A stretch of 64,000 nucleotides of DNA from positions 186,001 through 250,000 of the forward strand of contig NZ_CP031728.1 of the NCBI RefSeq assembly GCF_008806975.1, in the 5' to 3' direction. Position 1 is the stretch's first letter. Each line of letters starts with the position of its first letter. The notes below the pieces were generated by a model. It did not search any database and was not told the origin of the DNA. It worked only from the letters and a program-made list of their open reading frames with translations. The position numbers and the translations under genes are program-made. Below, piece after piece: positions 9,536-19,577 of the stretch. The DNA comes from Cellvibrio sp. KY-GH-1 (GTDB lineage: Bacteria > Pseudomonadota > Gammaproteobacteria > Pseudomonadales > Cellvibrionaceae).

Positions 9536-10258
9536 ATGTCTGTGCTTTCCAGTCAAGCATCTCGCGAAAATGCCGTTTCGTTAACCACTATGGTTGAAGC
9601 CAGGGGCGTGACAAAACATGTTTCTACACAAGAAGGTGAGTTGTTGATCCTGCAGCCGATTTCATTGTCAGTTAACGCCGGTGAGTCTTTGGCAATTACC
9701 GGTGCTTCCGGTTCCGGTAAATCTACCTTGCTTGGGATTCTTGCCGGACTGGATGTTCCATCCAGCGGTGAAGTTATTTTAAATGGAACCAATTTGTCGC
9801 AATTGGATGAAGAAGGGCGTGCAGCAGTGCGCGCGCAGAATGTTGGATTTATTTTTCAATCATTTCAATTATTGCCTGGCCTTACAGCGTTGGAAAATGT
9901 GATGTTACCGCTGGAGCTTCGCTGTGATAAATCGGCCCAGTTAAAGGCGCGGGAGTTTTTGCACCGTGTTGGTTTGGATGCGCGAGTACATCACTATCCG
10001 CAACAACTATCGGGTGGTGAACAACAGCGTGTGGCGATTGCGCGTGCATTTGCCAGTGAACCGCGCATTTTATTTGCTGATGAACCGACGGGTAATCTGG
10101 ATTCAGCAACCGGTGCACGGATCATTGAATTGTTGTTTGAATTAAATCGTGCGCAGGGAACAACGCTGATCTTAATTACTCACGAAGAGCGTCTGGCGCA
10201 ATTGTGTCAACGGCGTATTGAAATTGCAGCGGGCGCGATAGTATCGCGTAGGGAGTAG
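9536..10258 (+). CDS. ybbA: ABC transporter ATP-binding protein YbbA
   Basis: A 240-residue ATPase of the LolD/MacB type. It has Walker A GASGSGKST, Q-loop FQSFQLLPGLTALENV, signature LSGGEQQR, Walker B ILFADEPTGNLD and the H-loop THEERL. It pairs with the FtsX-type permease that starts 3 nt downstream. The family uses mechanotransmission rather than transport through a classical pore; substrates of YbbAP are not firmly established, although the linkage with TesA suggests a lipid or hydrophobic substrate. Confidence 0.93.
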   Translation: MSVLSSQASRENAVSLTTMVEARGVTKHVSTQEGELLILQPISLSVNAGESLAITGASGSGKSTLLGILAGLDVPSSGEVILNGTNLSQLDEEGRAAVRAQNVGFIFQSFQLLPGLTALENVMLPLELRCDKSAQLKAREFLHRVGLDARVHHYPQQLSGGEQQRVAIARAFASEPRILFADEPTGNLDSATGARIIELLFELNRAQGTTLILITHEERLAQLCQRRIEIAAGAIVSRRE

Positions 10259-10261
10259 TGC

Positions 10262-12757
10262 ATGCTGGCGATTCAATTACTCAAACGCAATTGGCGTAGT
10301 GGTGAACTAAAGCTGCTGGGGTTTTCGTTAATATTAGCCGTTGCGGTATTAAGTGGCATCGCGATTTTTACTGATCGTCTTGAAACTACGCTTGTTAGCG
10401 AAAGTAATAGTGTGTTGGGTGCTGATTACATCGTGCGTGGGTCCCAGTCTCATAATGGCGATTGGACTAAAGCAGCGGAAGTGGCAGACATTCGTCAGAC
10501 GCAATCGGTTCTCTTTTCTTCTATGGTATTTGCCGGTGATGAAATGCATCTGGCTTCTGTGAAAGCCGTGGATGCGGGCTATCCCTTGCGTGGTAAATTT
10601 GAAATCAGTCGCGTTCCATTTGCAATTAATGCCAGCGATATTGAAATCGCCAAAGGGATTCCAGGTTCGGGTGAAGCTTGGGTGGATTCCCGCTTGCTAC
10701 CATTATTAAAAATTCAACTGGGCGATAAGGTCGCGGTGGGTGAATTTGAATTGACGGTTACGAATGTATTGATTCGCGAGCCAGACAGCGCCAGCCCGTT
10801 TAGCATGACCGGTGCGCGCCTGATTATGAATATCGTCGATTTGCCGAAAACCCAAGTGGTGCAACCAGGCAGTCGGGTAGATTACCAATGGTTGCTCGCC
10901 AGCGATGATGTGCGAGCGTTAAAACAATTTATCGATCAACTAAAACCGCAATTAACAAAGCACCAGCGGCTGATTGATATTAATTCAGCGCAAGAGCGCG
11001 TCGGACAGACGCTGAAGACCAGCAAACAGTTTTTACTGCTGTCAGCGGTAATCGCGGTGTTGTTATCCGGTGTTGCAATAGCCATAGCGGCGCGGCAGTT
11101 CTCTGGTCGTCATACTGATCAAGTGGCGTTAATGAAAACTCTGGGCGCCAGTGCAACACGAATTCGCAGTTTGTATTTTTCGCAATTATTTGTGCTAGGT
11201 GCCATTGCTTCGCTGTTGGGGTTAGTTCTCGGCAATTTTTTACAGCAAATCATTGCCGTTAGCTTACAAGAGGCCTATCAAATCCGTCTTGGGGCAGCGG
11301 GCATTTACCCATACACTTTGAGTTTTTTTAGCGGTCTAATGTGTTTGGTATTTTTTGCATTACCAGCGCTCTGGCATTTGCCAGCAGTACCACCGTTAAA
11401 AATTCTGCGTCGCGAACTAGCGGTAAATGCAACACACGTATGGATGCAAGCGGTGCTGGCGTTGTTTGCGGTGTTGACCTTGGTTATTTTATTTAGCCGC
11501 GACCTTGAGCTTGCACTGAGTATCAGCGGTGCGTTGCTGGTGGTGGTTGTGGCGACCATGGTTGTTGCTTACGGTTTATTGGCGCTAAGCAAAAAATGGG
11601 TCGTCAATCTCGGTGGTTTTTGGCGTTTGGCTTTTGCCAATTTGCAGCGTAATCGCGGTCAAAGCTTAATCCAGATACTGGTATTTGCCGTTGCAATTAT
11701 GCTGCTGTTTACCCTGACAATTGTACGGACTTCATTAATTGAAGAATGGAGAGTGCAAGTGCCGGATGACGCTCCCAATCACTTTTTGGTAAATATCCCA
11801 CCGGATGAACTGCCGCAAGTTCAGTCACTATTGCAGGAAGCAAAGGTTCGCCCTGAACCTATTTACCCAATGATGCGCGCGCGCTTAACGCACATTAACG
11901 GTGTGGAAACTACTGAAGAACAACGTTCCACTAGCAACGCCTTGCGCCGGGAGTTGAATGTTACCTGGGCGGAAAAATTAGCAGCTGATAATAAAATTCT
12001 GGAGGGACAATGGTGGGATCAATGGCAGCGTAAAGAAACTGAGTTGCCGGGGGTGTCCGTAGAAATTAACGCCGCTAAGGAGATTGGCCTGAAGTTAGGC
12101 GATGAATTGCAGTTTTCATTTGGTGGATTGGAAATGCACGCGCAGGTGGCTAGCTTCCGTAGTCTGGATTGGCGCAGTATGCGCCCTAATTTCTTTTTTA
12201 TTTTTGAACCTGGTTCGCTAGATACTTATTCGCCCACCTATATCACCAGTATTTATTTACCGGCGGACAAAAAATCCTTTATCAATACCCTGTTACATGA
12301 TCATCCCACCATTTTGTTAATGGAGTTGGATCGAATCATTGAGCAAATTCGCTCCATTGTGAACCAGGTAAGCGATGGTGTTTTGCTGGTGTTATGGCTC
12401 ACGTTGATCGGCGGCTGCTTGGTGTTGTTTGCTGCGGTGATGGGGAGTATCGCTGTTCGCAAGCAACAAGCCGGGTTATTACGTGCGTTGGGCAGTCCAC
12501 GTCAACTAATTATAGGAAGTATCTGTACAGAATTTGCGATTCTGGGTTTTCTGGCGGGGTTAATTGCTATTTTGGGAACGGAAATTCTATTAATTAGCCT
12601 GCAGACTTTTGTGTTGAAAACACCGATACAACCGCATTATTTATTTTGGTTAGTTTCGCCCTTGAGCGGTGCACTATTGGTGACGGGATTAGGTTACCTG
12701 GGTTGTCGCAGAGTGGTCACCACTCCTCCGGCAATTGTTTTGCGGGAGGCAACTTGA
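10262..12757 (+). CDS. ybbP: ABC transporter permease YbbP (FtsX family)
   Basis: An 831-residue integral membrane protein with the double FtsX layout: an N-terminal TM (about 20-40), a large periplasmic domain, three TMs (about 255-370), a further TM group (about 390-490), a second periplasmic region (about 500-690) and three C-terminal TMs with VRKQQAGLLRALGSPRQLI and WLVSPLSGALLVTGLGYLGCRR. This matches YbbP. It starts immediately after ybbA, and its stop overlaps the TTG start of the next gene by 3 nt. Confidence 0.92.
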   Translation: MLAIQLLKRNWRSGELKLLGFSLILAVAVLSGIAIFTDRLETTLVSESNSVLGADYIVRGSQSHNGDWTKAAEVADIRQTQSVLFSSMVFAGDEMHLASVKAVDAGYPLRGKFEISRVPFAINASDIEIAKGIPGSGEAWVDSRLLPLLKIQLGDKVAVGEFELTVTNVLIREPDSASPFSMTGARLIMNIVDLPKTQVVQPGSRVDYQWLLASDDVRALKQFIDQLKPQLTKHQRLIDINSAQERVGQTLKTSKQFLLLSAVIAVLLSGVAIAIAARQFSGRHTDQVALMKTLGASATRIRSLYFSQLFVLGAIASLLGLVLGNFLQQIIAVSLQEAYQIRLGAAGIYPYTLSFFSGLMCLVFFALPALWHLPAVPPLKILRRELAVNATHVWMQAVLALFAVLTLVILFSRDLELALSISGALLVVVVATMVVAYGLLALSKKWVVNLGGFWRLAFANLQRNRGQSLIQILVFAVAIMLLFTLTIVRTSLIEEWRVQVPDDAPNHFLVNIPPDELPQVQSLLQEAKVRPEPIYPMMRARLTHINGVETTEEQRSTSNALRRELNVTWAEKLAADNKILEGQWWDQWQRKETELPGVSVEINAAKEIGLKLGDELQFSFGGLEMHAQVASFRSLDWRSMRPNFFFIFEPGSLDTYSPTYITSIYLPADKKSFINTLLHDHPTILLMELDRIIEQIRSIVNQVSDGVLLVLWLTLIGGCLVLFAAVMGSIAVRKQQAGLLRALGSPRQLIIGSICTEFAILGFLAGLIAILGTEILLISLQTFVLKTPIQPHYLFWLVSPLSGALLVTGLGYLGCRRVVTTPPAIVLREAT

Positions 12758-14136
12758 ATCGCAAGCCGCCACAAAGCACCGTACTGGAAAAAGGCATATG
12801 GGGTATGTCCGGCCCTATGTTTGTGGACCAGGCGGTGACCTATACCATTCCATTGGTTGATATGTATTTTCTGAGCCGCATTTCCGATAGTGCCGCCGCG
12901 GCCGTTGGTGCCATTACTCCATTAGTATTTGTCGCCAACGCATTTTTGGTGGTGAGCGCATTTGCCGGTGCGAGTATCGCGAGTCAGCGCATAGGCGCAA
13001 ATGATTATGCGCGCGGCAATGCGACTATCGCGGCCTATATGATTTTTGTATTAATGCTGGCGGTTGTTGCCGCCTTAAGTGTGAATTATGGTGGGCCCTT
13101 GGTTGCATCATCCATGTCACTGAGTAGCGAGGTTGAGCACCATGCGCGCACTTATTTATCAATCATAGGTTGGATGGTCGCGTTGTGGGGATGCCGGGTT
13201 ATTTACCAAACTATTCTCAATATTTACGGTGAACCCAAATGGAACACCTACAGTAACATTATCTTATTTACCGCGAACTTGATTGGTAACTACATTGCTG
13301 TCTACGGGTTTATGTCGATACCGCCTACGGGTGTTGTCGGTGTAGCAGTCGCCAGTATTATCGCAGCGGCAATCAGTTTGCTATTCGTGATGGTAGTGGT
13401 GCATTTCAAATTGCGTATTCACATTCCATTACAGGAAGGTCTAAAGCAGTTTGGAGTATTAATTGCGCCTGTTATTATGATTGCCGCGCCGTCAATTCTT
13501 GAACCCATGTCTTTCCAGGCATACATGATTGCCCTTAACTGGATTGCCGCTGAAGTGGGTGATTTGGCGCTCAAGGTTAAAGTTTATGCCTACAACACGT
13601 TTTTATTTTGCTTGATGGTTTCCATCGCCATTGGCATGGCAACTGAAGCGATTATTGCCCAGCGGGTAGGGCGCGCCGAGTTTGATTTGGTTAACCAACA
13701 GCTCATGCAAAGTTTAAAAATTTCGCTGATTGGAACCAGCGTCTTGGCGTTGTGTTGGGTGTTGTTCAATCAACCCATTTTAAAAATATTCAGTAGTGAT
13801 CCTGAAGTGATTGCCATAGGCCTCTGGGCATTCGTGCTTAGCTTTTTGGCAGAGCCGTGGCGGACCGTAAATATTACCGTTGGTTCGGCTCTGCGTTGTA
13901 CAGGCGATGCCACCTTTACGTCAGTTTCTAGTATTGGAGTTATTTGGCTGTTCTCAGTACCCTTGGCTTATGTTTTGGCGATTCCCGGCGGGCTTGGACT
14001 ATATGGATTGTTAATCGCGGCTATATCAGATGAACTGGTGCGCGCATTAATCAAAGGGTGGCGGTGGAAGCAGGGTAAATGGAAGTACACGGGTATTGCA
14101 GCGCGTGAGGCGAGAGCAGCAAGCCTATCTGAATAG
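12754..14136 (+). CDS. MATE family efflux transporter
   Basis: A polytopic protein of 460 residues with about 12 hydrophobic segments. Two homologous halves and motifs such as KGIWGMSGPMFVDQAV and ATEAIIAQRVGRAEFD mark a MATE cation antiporter that exports drugs or metabolites. A longer reading frame is open from 12646, but a TTG at 12754 with GGGAGG at 12743-12748 gives the usual N-terminus and overlaps the ybbP stop as TTGA, so this start is preferred. Substrate unknown; coupling to ybbAP is by position only. Confidence 0.88.
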   Translation: MNRKPPQSTVLEKGIWGMSGPMFVDQAVTYTIPLVDMYFLSRISDSAAAAVGAITPLVFVANAFLVVSAFAGASIASQRIGANDYARGNATIAAYMIFVLMLAVVAALSVNYGGPLVASSMSLSSEVEHHARTYLSIIGWMVALWGCRVIYQTILNIYGEPKWNTYSNIILFTANLIGNYIAVYGFMSIPPTGVVGVAVASIIAAAISLLFVMVVVHFKLRIHIPLQEGLKQFGVLIAPVIMIAAPSILEPMSFQAYMIALNWIAAEVGDLALKVKVYAYNTFLFCLMVSIAIGMATEAIIAQRVGRAEFDLVNQQLMQSLKISLIGTSVLALCWVLFNQPILKIFSSDPEVIAIGLWAFVLSFLAEPWRTVNITVGSALRCTGDATFTSVSSIGVIWLFSVPLAYVLAIPGGLGLYGLLIAAISDELVRALIKGWRWKQGKWKYTGIAAREARAASLSE

Positions 14137-14146
14137 GTAGGCTTGC
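14119..14146. repeat. Inverted repeat at the MATE 3' end
   Basis: GCAAGCCTA (14119-14127) and TAGGCTTGC (14138-14146) form a 9-bp stem with a 10-nt loop, spanning the stop codon of the MATE gene between two convergent genes. There is no T-run on either side, so it is a weak or Rho-assisted terminator at best. Confidence 0.35.
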
Positions 14147-14156
14147 GTCTGCCAAT

Positions 14157-15689
14157 TTAATTGGTCGTTGCAGCGGTGCGAGATTCCTGGATATGTTCCC
14201 GCAGAGATCTTTTAATGATTTCTGCCACTCGATAAAGCTCTGGAAAACCCAGCGCAGCGCAGGCGATAAACATAGGAATAAAATTTAAAATATAACGTGA
14301 GTTTGCTTCCCAGAGAGCGAGAAAAATAAATATGCCCGTTATCGCCAGTCTGGCTACCAATTTATTCATCGCGCTACCTGTCTTTGCTGCAGCGTCGTAG
14401 ACTGCGCTAAGAATGATAATTAAGAAAAGAAATACGTGGTAACCGTGCGCCAAATGCTTGAACGTTTCAAAGTGCTTGCCTCCCTCTATGGCGACCTGAT
14501 GTAAAGCGTTAGGTCTAATCGGATTGTCATCAATCATTTCATTCACGCCATAAATTCCGCTGCCGAAATTTAGCTGTTGTTTGCGATGAAGAAACTCCAG
14601 GTATCCCCAGGCTCCGTATTCTTTTAGTCGTTCACTAATACGATGCAAGTTGGCTTGAGTTCGTGCTTCAAAGGTTGAAAACGTATAGGTGTATTCGTAA
14701 TCACTGCCGTTGTAAGCACCACTGCCGCTAAGCCCCATCATTACCCAGTGAGTGTAGGGAACCTGCTTCTGTTCTGACAGGGTTTTATCCAGTAAGTGGT
14801 TATGGAAATAGTATTTAAAGCAGGATAAACAGGCGTATAAAAGTAAGGTTGAGACAGCGATGGCTGGCCAGTATCTTTTTAATTTTCCACGGATAAGAAG
14901 GTCTAGCAATACCGCAACCGCTACAATAATTACCGTGAATTTAATCAAAGTACCCAGTGCACAAGCGACAGCAAAAAAACAGGCGCGAATGATTTGTTGT
15001 TTGAGCGTGTCGCTCTTCAGAATTAACAGATAGATGTAATAACTCATCATCACAAAGGGCAGTGACAGTGTGTCCGAATAAAAAATAGGGGTATAAAAAT
15101 ACAACGGAATACAACAGCTGCTCAACCATAAGGATAAAAAAGCGGCCTTGACACTTTTTATTTCTCTACAGATTAAGTAAACGAATGTTATGCCCAAGTT
15201 AATGGACACAACGTTGTAAACAGTGGCTATCCAGTGATAGTCGTGGAGTCCTAGCGCAGAGCAAACTGAAAAAACCACTTTTAATGCGCTCGTGGCTCCC
15301 AAATTATGTGGAAATATGTGGAAGTAATCAGAGTAACCGCCCAGGTTGCCTTGTTCTTTCAGCGAAATAGCCCCACGAAACACCGCTTCTGTATCCCAGC
15401 CGGTGGCGACTGCCAACAGATAACCGCAATATAATTGCAGTGAAAAAATTACCAGTATCCACAAACCGGCAACTTTGCGCTCATGTGCGCGCAAAAAGTG
15501 TTCCGTATGATTAATTGCCTTGTAAACATAGCCGGTCGCAACTAACCATCCGATCGCGTAAAGCACGATATGAAGGGTTTTAAATTGGTAAGCCTGATTA
15601 TTTAAGACAATGCTTAAAAATACCCATGAAAAAATCAGGCCGAACAAATAGTAGAAGCTTGTGACTAGCGATGATGTGAAATTGCGCAT
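14157..15689 (-). CDS. Membrane glycosyltransferase-like protein (GT-C type)
   Basis: A 510-residue protein with about 10-12 TM segments. An acidic residue in the first long loop (GWDTEAVFR) after two TMs, followed by HIFPHNLGA and many helices, fits the GT-C fold of polyprenyl-phosphate-sugar-dependent transferases (GT39/ArnT-like). It ends the glycan operon, 71 nt after the 15761-17593 gene. The family assignment is from topology; the sugar and acceptor are unknown. Confidence 0.65.
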   Translation of the reverse strand: MRNFTSSLVTSFYYLFGLIFSWVFLSIVLNNQAYQFKTLHIVLYAIGWLVATGYVYKAINHTEHFLRAHERKVAGLWILVIFSLQLYCGYLLAVATGWDTEAVFRGAISLKEQGNLGGYSDYFHIFPHNLGATSALKVVFSVCSALGLHDYHWIATVYNVVSINLGITFVYLICREIKSVKAAFLSLWLSSCCIPLYFYTPIFYSDTLSLPFVMMSYYIYLLILKSDTLKQQIIRACFFAVACALGTLIKFTVIIVAVAVLLDLLIRGKLKRYWPAIAVSTLLLYACLSCFKYYFHNHLLDKTLSEQKQVPYTHWVMMGLSGSGAYNGSDYEYTYTFSTFEARTQANLHRISERLKEYGAWGYLEFLHRKQQLNFGSGIYGVNEMIDDNPIRPNALHQVAIEGGKHFETFKHLAHGYHVFLFLIIILSAVYDAAAKTGSAMNKLVARLAITGIFIFLALWEANSRYILNFIPMFIACAALGFPELYRVAEIIKRSLREHIQESRTAATTN

Positions 15690-15760
15690 AGCTTATCTCC
15701 TTATGCAAACCAACGTTCTCTTGGGCGTAACTCCTTCTTTTCACTAACTTAATCGTTGAA

Positions 15761-17593
15761 TTACTGTTGAAGGAGTAAATAAATCCACATGAGACTACTA
15801 AGTCCTATCACGGGCGCTGCTAGCGTCATAGATCTGGCGAGCATTAAACGTGACGAACTACTCCATGCTTGAAATACAAAGTAAAGAATGGGTAAAAGTA
15901 CAGGGTAGATATAACGAAAATCTGTGTTGCATGAAAGCGGAACTTTGATGCGGTAGGCGAGCAACAATATAAATGGGAACACCAATGCCATTATCCAAGG
16001 GGCATTGCGGTAGAGAACACGTTTTAACGTTGCGGTGTTGGTTTGCGGTTGTCGTTGCAAATAGAATATTAACGTTCCTGCAAGCATTGCCATTAGCAAG
16101 ATTCCGTTAGTGATTCCCCAAATTTTCATACCTTCGCCATTAAATGAATATTCACTGGAAAGGGATGAGCGTAATACAAAGTTCCAGAAATACTGACGAC
16201 CATATTTATCTTCCCAAGTGCTGATAAACGGTTCTTGCAAGAAGGTTGCGGAATCCAGTATCAAATAATTCTTTGGCGCGTTGCCCACTTTTAGGCCGGG
16301 GTTAATCATTTCGCTGACATTGGACAGTAACCAGTCTTTGGAGGTGCCATCCAGATAATGTTTAATATTGTCGGCGAAGTTCAACAAGATTGCGCTGCAA
16401 AACAATCCACCTGCAATAGCGATGTCACGCAATAGTTTGGTTTTGTGCTGTTTGAGTAATGCAGGTTTTCGGACGAGGCCGTAAACATGAAATAGCATGA
16501 GTACGCCGAGTGCACCAGCAACGGCTAATCCATTGGATTTACTTAACAGTGACCCGGCCATCCAAAGGCTGGCCCAAAACAATGTCGCCGAGTCGCGGTT
16601 TTTCCACCATTTAATCGTGTAATAAAACGCGAGCGCATAGCACGCATATACGCCCAGATCATTGCCAATACGAATACTGTGGATAATTCCCGCAGGCCAC
16701 AAGCACAAAGCGGTGCTCGCCATCAAGATAACCAATGGGTGTTTGCGAAACGAAACTTTAATTGTGGCCAGGCTGCCAACTAAAAAAAGTGTCCACAAAA
16801 ACAACGCAAACAATTGCCCCCAAAGCTCTCCGGAGGTTTTGCTGTCTATCGGCGCTGCCTGTTTGGCTAGCGCTGCACTTAGGTAATAAAGTGGTGGTTG
16901 ATGGTATTCCCAGCCATCCCCTGGAATGGGCAATTTTTTGTGTTCAATTAAATATTCGATGTAGTCCCTATGGCCGCCGCCCTCAAATACATCAAAAGTC
17001 CGGGTGCGCTCATCAGTTTTTGATAGATATAACACTGAGATTGCCAAGCTGATTATTAGTACTAGCACCTGGCTTCTATTAATTTTCAAATGTTGCTTTA
17101 ACACTAATACGAGCACTAGCAATACTGCATACACGGCCAATAATTTGCCGTTACTTAGCCGTTTGGTTGATTCAATACGAAACCCGGCCGGATTGCTGGC
17201 GTTGCTCAATTGCGCTTCGATAATATTCAGCTGGTCAGGAGTAAATTGATCAATTTCAATATTAAATCCGGCGCCGTAATTGCGGCGATCATCAACGGAC
17301 AAATGGTCCAGCGAGACTGGCTTGCCGTTGACCAACAGCGCATGAATTTCATCATCCGGATAAATGCGAAAGCTGTGTTTATTGGTCTTGATTCCATCAA
17401 TCGTTACTCGTACTGAGTACGCGCCGATGTGATCCTGCGAGTAGGGTAGAGTAATGGGTTGATACTCGCTACCGTTATAGGCAACTTCAATGGTCTTCAA
17501 GCTGATGGCTTGCCATGTGGAAATCCACATCAGGGCGACTAAAGCTCCCAGGCTGAGCAATGTTGTCAACAAATAACGGTAGGTGGTCTTCAT
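15761..17593 (-). CDS. Membrane glycosyltransferase-like protein with large N-terminal periplasmic domain
   Basis: A 610-residue protein. One TM (about 8-30) is followed by a soluble beta-rich segment (about 35-150), then about 10-12 TMs. The motif EYHQPPLYYLSAALAKQ after the first re-entry is typical of GT-C enzymes such as GT39/GT83 that use lipid-linked sugars, and the upstream EGGGHRDYIEYL resembles the catalytic acidic loop. The extra N-terminal soluble domain is unusual and unassigned. Third membrane transferase-type gene of the operon. Confidence 0.62.
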   Translation of the reverse strand: MKTTYRYLLTTLLSLGALVALMWISTWQAISLKTIEVAYNGSEYQPITLPYSQDHIGAYSVRVTIDGIKTNKHSFRIYPDDEIHALLVNGKPVSLDHLSVDDRRNYGAGFNIEIDQFTPDQLNIIEAQLSNASNPAGFRIESTKRLSNGKLLAVYAVLLVLVLVLKQHLKINRSQVLVLIISLAISVLYLSKTDERTRTFDVFEGGGHRDYIEYLIEHKKLPIPGDGWEYHQPPLYYLSAALAKQAAPIDSKTSGELWGQLFALFLWTLFLVGSLATIKVSFRKHPLVILMASTALCLWPAGIIHSIRIGNDLGVYACYALAFYYTIKWWKNRDSATLFWASLWMAGSLLSKSNGLAVAGALGVLMLFHVYGLVRKPALLKQHKTKLLRDIAIAGGLFCSAILLNFADNIKHYLDGTSKDWLLSNVSEMINPGLKVGNAPKNYLILDSATFLQEPFISTWEDKYGRQYFWNFVLRSSLSSEYSFNGEGMKIWGITNGILLMAMLAGTLIFYLQRQPQTNTATLKRVLYRNAPWIMALVFPFILLLAYRIKVPLSCNTDFRYIYPVLLPILYFVFQAWSSSSRLMLARSMTLAAPVIGLSSLMWIYLLLQQ

Positions 17594-17615
17594 AACAGGC
17601 TCAATATTTTGTTAC

Positions 17616-19541
17616 TTAGGGTGCGGCAGGCGTTGGTTCTTTCAGGGTAATCACAGGATTTAACCAGTCTGCGTGATCGCCGCCTATATCGTTAATGCCG
17701 TCAACTTGCAAACGTAGGCGGCTTACCGACTCCAGATTGATTTCTGCGTGTTCCGGCGCTTCTCCACCATAGTGATTGCGTGATTCCCACAGGAGCTGCT
17801 CATCGCCCCAAACACTAAATTTGACACTTGCAGACTCTACTTCATCATCCAAGGCAACAGAAACGCTGAGCATTTTAGTTTGCGGGGGAAGTTGATATTC
17901 AATCACTGAATTAGCATGGGTTCCCAAACCTTTAGCATACCGATGTTCATTCGCGCGCAGTACGCTGCCGTTAACGCTCTTATCGATATTTAATTGGCCA
18001 TAATCTTGCTTTGTAAGCGTGACCGGTAGCTCTGTTAAAAACATCTGATGGGGCTGTAGTGCTGGCTCAATCGGTTTGCTTTCTTCGTAAAGACGTTGAC
18101 CTATAAGATAGAAGCTGACAACCAACACTAGTAACGCAACATAGTTGATTCCAAAAAACCAGAAGAATATTTTTTTGGTGAAATTGCTCCAGTATTTGCC
18201 AAGCAATAATTCGATCACTGCATAGGTAAATGCGCCCATCATTATCCAGGAAATTGCTGGCCACACATGCGATGTTCTAATTCCCAGGCACATGGCTACG
18301 TTAAATGCAGAAACAAACGTAAACAGTAATGGATAAATAACTTTATTTGGATTTAATGCATAGTAAACCAGTGAAACGATAACGGCAGGCAGCAAATAGC
18401 GCTCATGCATAGCAGGCAGCAAGGCAAAAAATGCCATGGTACATACCATTCCATAAAAGAAAAGCTGCGCTGCGTTATGAGGATTGGTTTCCGGTAGTTC
18501 TCGATCCACCAGTTTGCCCATGCCTTGTAAAAATACGGCCAGGCAGACAAGGAAGAATCCGATCATGCCAAAGTTTTTTGCTTTGAATAGGGTTGCCAAG
18601 GGGGAGTCTGGTTCTATACCAAATAAAATAATGGTATCGGGCGCTGCGTTGCCGGTGAGTAAAATCCAGATGTTGGCAGCACCCATGGTGGTTGCACCGT
18701 ACTGGTGTAACACATCAACGTAAGCCAGTTTGAAAGATTGGCCGAAGCTGCCAACAACTATAGATGGTAAAAATAAAAGTGCGATGGTCAGAATCGATAA
18801 CGCACCGCCTATCATGTGTATTTTATAGTGACGGAAAAAGATAACTCCCATTACGGGGGCAAATGCGATCATCTGGAATTTGGTTAATAGAGCAACCGTA
18901 TAGATTGGGAAGGTAAGTGCGCGATATCGATTGCTGGTACTTGCAAGGATGGCGAGCAAAACTGGTATGACCGGAAGAACATCGACCTGCCCCCATATGG
19001 GGCCATTCATAAACAACGCAGGATTCAACGCAGTTAATAGCATAGCTATATGGTAATGGTTGATTGCTGCTGAATGCTTTTTGAGTAAGCGATGAACTAT
19101 CGTAATAAGTAAAAAGTGCGATAAAAATATCGGGATCAGAGAAACAAACTTCAAAAACAAATTATTTTCTACCGGCAATTGCAGATAGGTGTATAGCTTG
19201 CCGACGAGGTAGAGCCAATGTATATAGAGGGGTGGGTAGTTGCCGTTGAAATCTTTGTAACCGCGATTGGCCAGTTGCTTTACCCAGTCTTCCCAAAACC
19301 CTATATCACCGCCATTTCCATCCCAGAAGAGCAGCCCGAGGTTTGCAAAAATTGCTGCACATAAATAAAACTGAAACCAGGTTAGGAATTGTTTTGCAGT
19401 GTAATAACTATTGGTCAGTGGTGTAAGAGGAACAAACCCGGTGGTGTGTACCGGGATGTCTGCAGACGGATTAGTAGCAATATTAGACGCGGGTTCTGCC
19501 GTGGTCGGCGGCGGTATGTTGTCGTTATTCATTGTCGCCAT
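17616..19541 (-). CDS. Membrane glycosyltransferase-like protein with C-terminal NPCBM-like domain
   Basis: A 641-residue protein. Residues 45-480 form a polytopic GT-C-like core with the motif GFWEDWVKQLANRG followed by GNYPPLYIHWLY, as in dolichyl/polyprenyl-phosphate sugar transferases. Residues about 500-636 are soluble and end in an NPCBM-like beta-sandwich: LNIDKSVNG, ANEHRYAKGLGTHANSVIEY, DDEV and the C-terminal DHADWLNPVITL. NPCBM domains normally sit on glycoside hydrolases and bind sugars, so this fusion is uncommon. The gene is 36 nt downstream of the GT2 gene. Confidence 0.68.
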   Translation of the reverse strand: MATMNNDNIPPPTTAEPASNIATNPSADIPVHTTGFVPLTPLTNSYYTAKQFLTWFQFYLCAAIFANLGLLFWDGNGGDIGFWEDWVKQLANRGYKDFNGNYPPLYIHWLYLVGKLYTYLQLPVENNLFLKFVSLIPIFLSHFLLITIVHRLLKKHSAAINHYHIAMLLTALNPALFMNGPIWGQVDVLPVIPVLLAILASTSNRYRALTFPIYTVALLTKFQMIAFAPVMGVIFFRHYKIHMIGGALSILTIALLFLPSIVVGSFGQSFKLAYVDVLHQYGATTMGAANIWILLTGNAAPDTIILFGIEPDSPLATLFKAKNFGMIGFFLVCLAVFLQGMGKLVDRELPETNPHNAAQLFFYGMVCTMAFFALLPAMHERYLLPAVIVSLVYYALNPNKVIYPLLFTFVSAFNVAMCLGIRTSHVWPAISWIMMGAFTYAVIELLLGKYWSNFTKKIFFWFFGINYVALLVLVVSFYLIGQRLYEESKPIEPALQPHQMFLTELPVTLTKQDYGQLNIDKSVNGSVLRANEHRYAKGLGTHANSVIEYQLPPQTKMLSVSVALDDEVESASVKFSVWGDEQLLWESRNHYGGEAPEHAEINLESVSRLRLQVDGINDIGGDHADWLNPVITLKEPTPAAP

Positions 19542-19577
19542 CTCGAGTATTGCTGGCCCCGCAGGGCCAGTAGAGCA

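Noticed and set aside
12646..12753. Longer N-terminus of the MATE transporter overlapping ybbP by 112 nt
   Set aside because: The extra residues are not membrane-like, and a TTG start with a good ribosome binding site at 12754 gives the normal family N-terminus.
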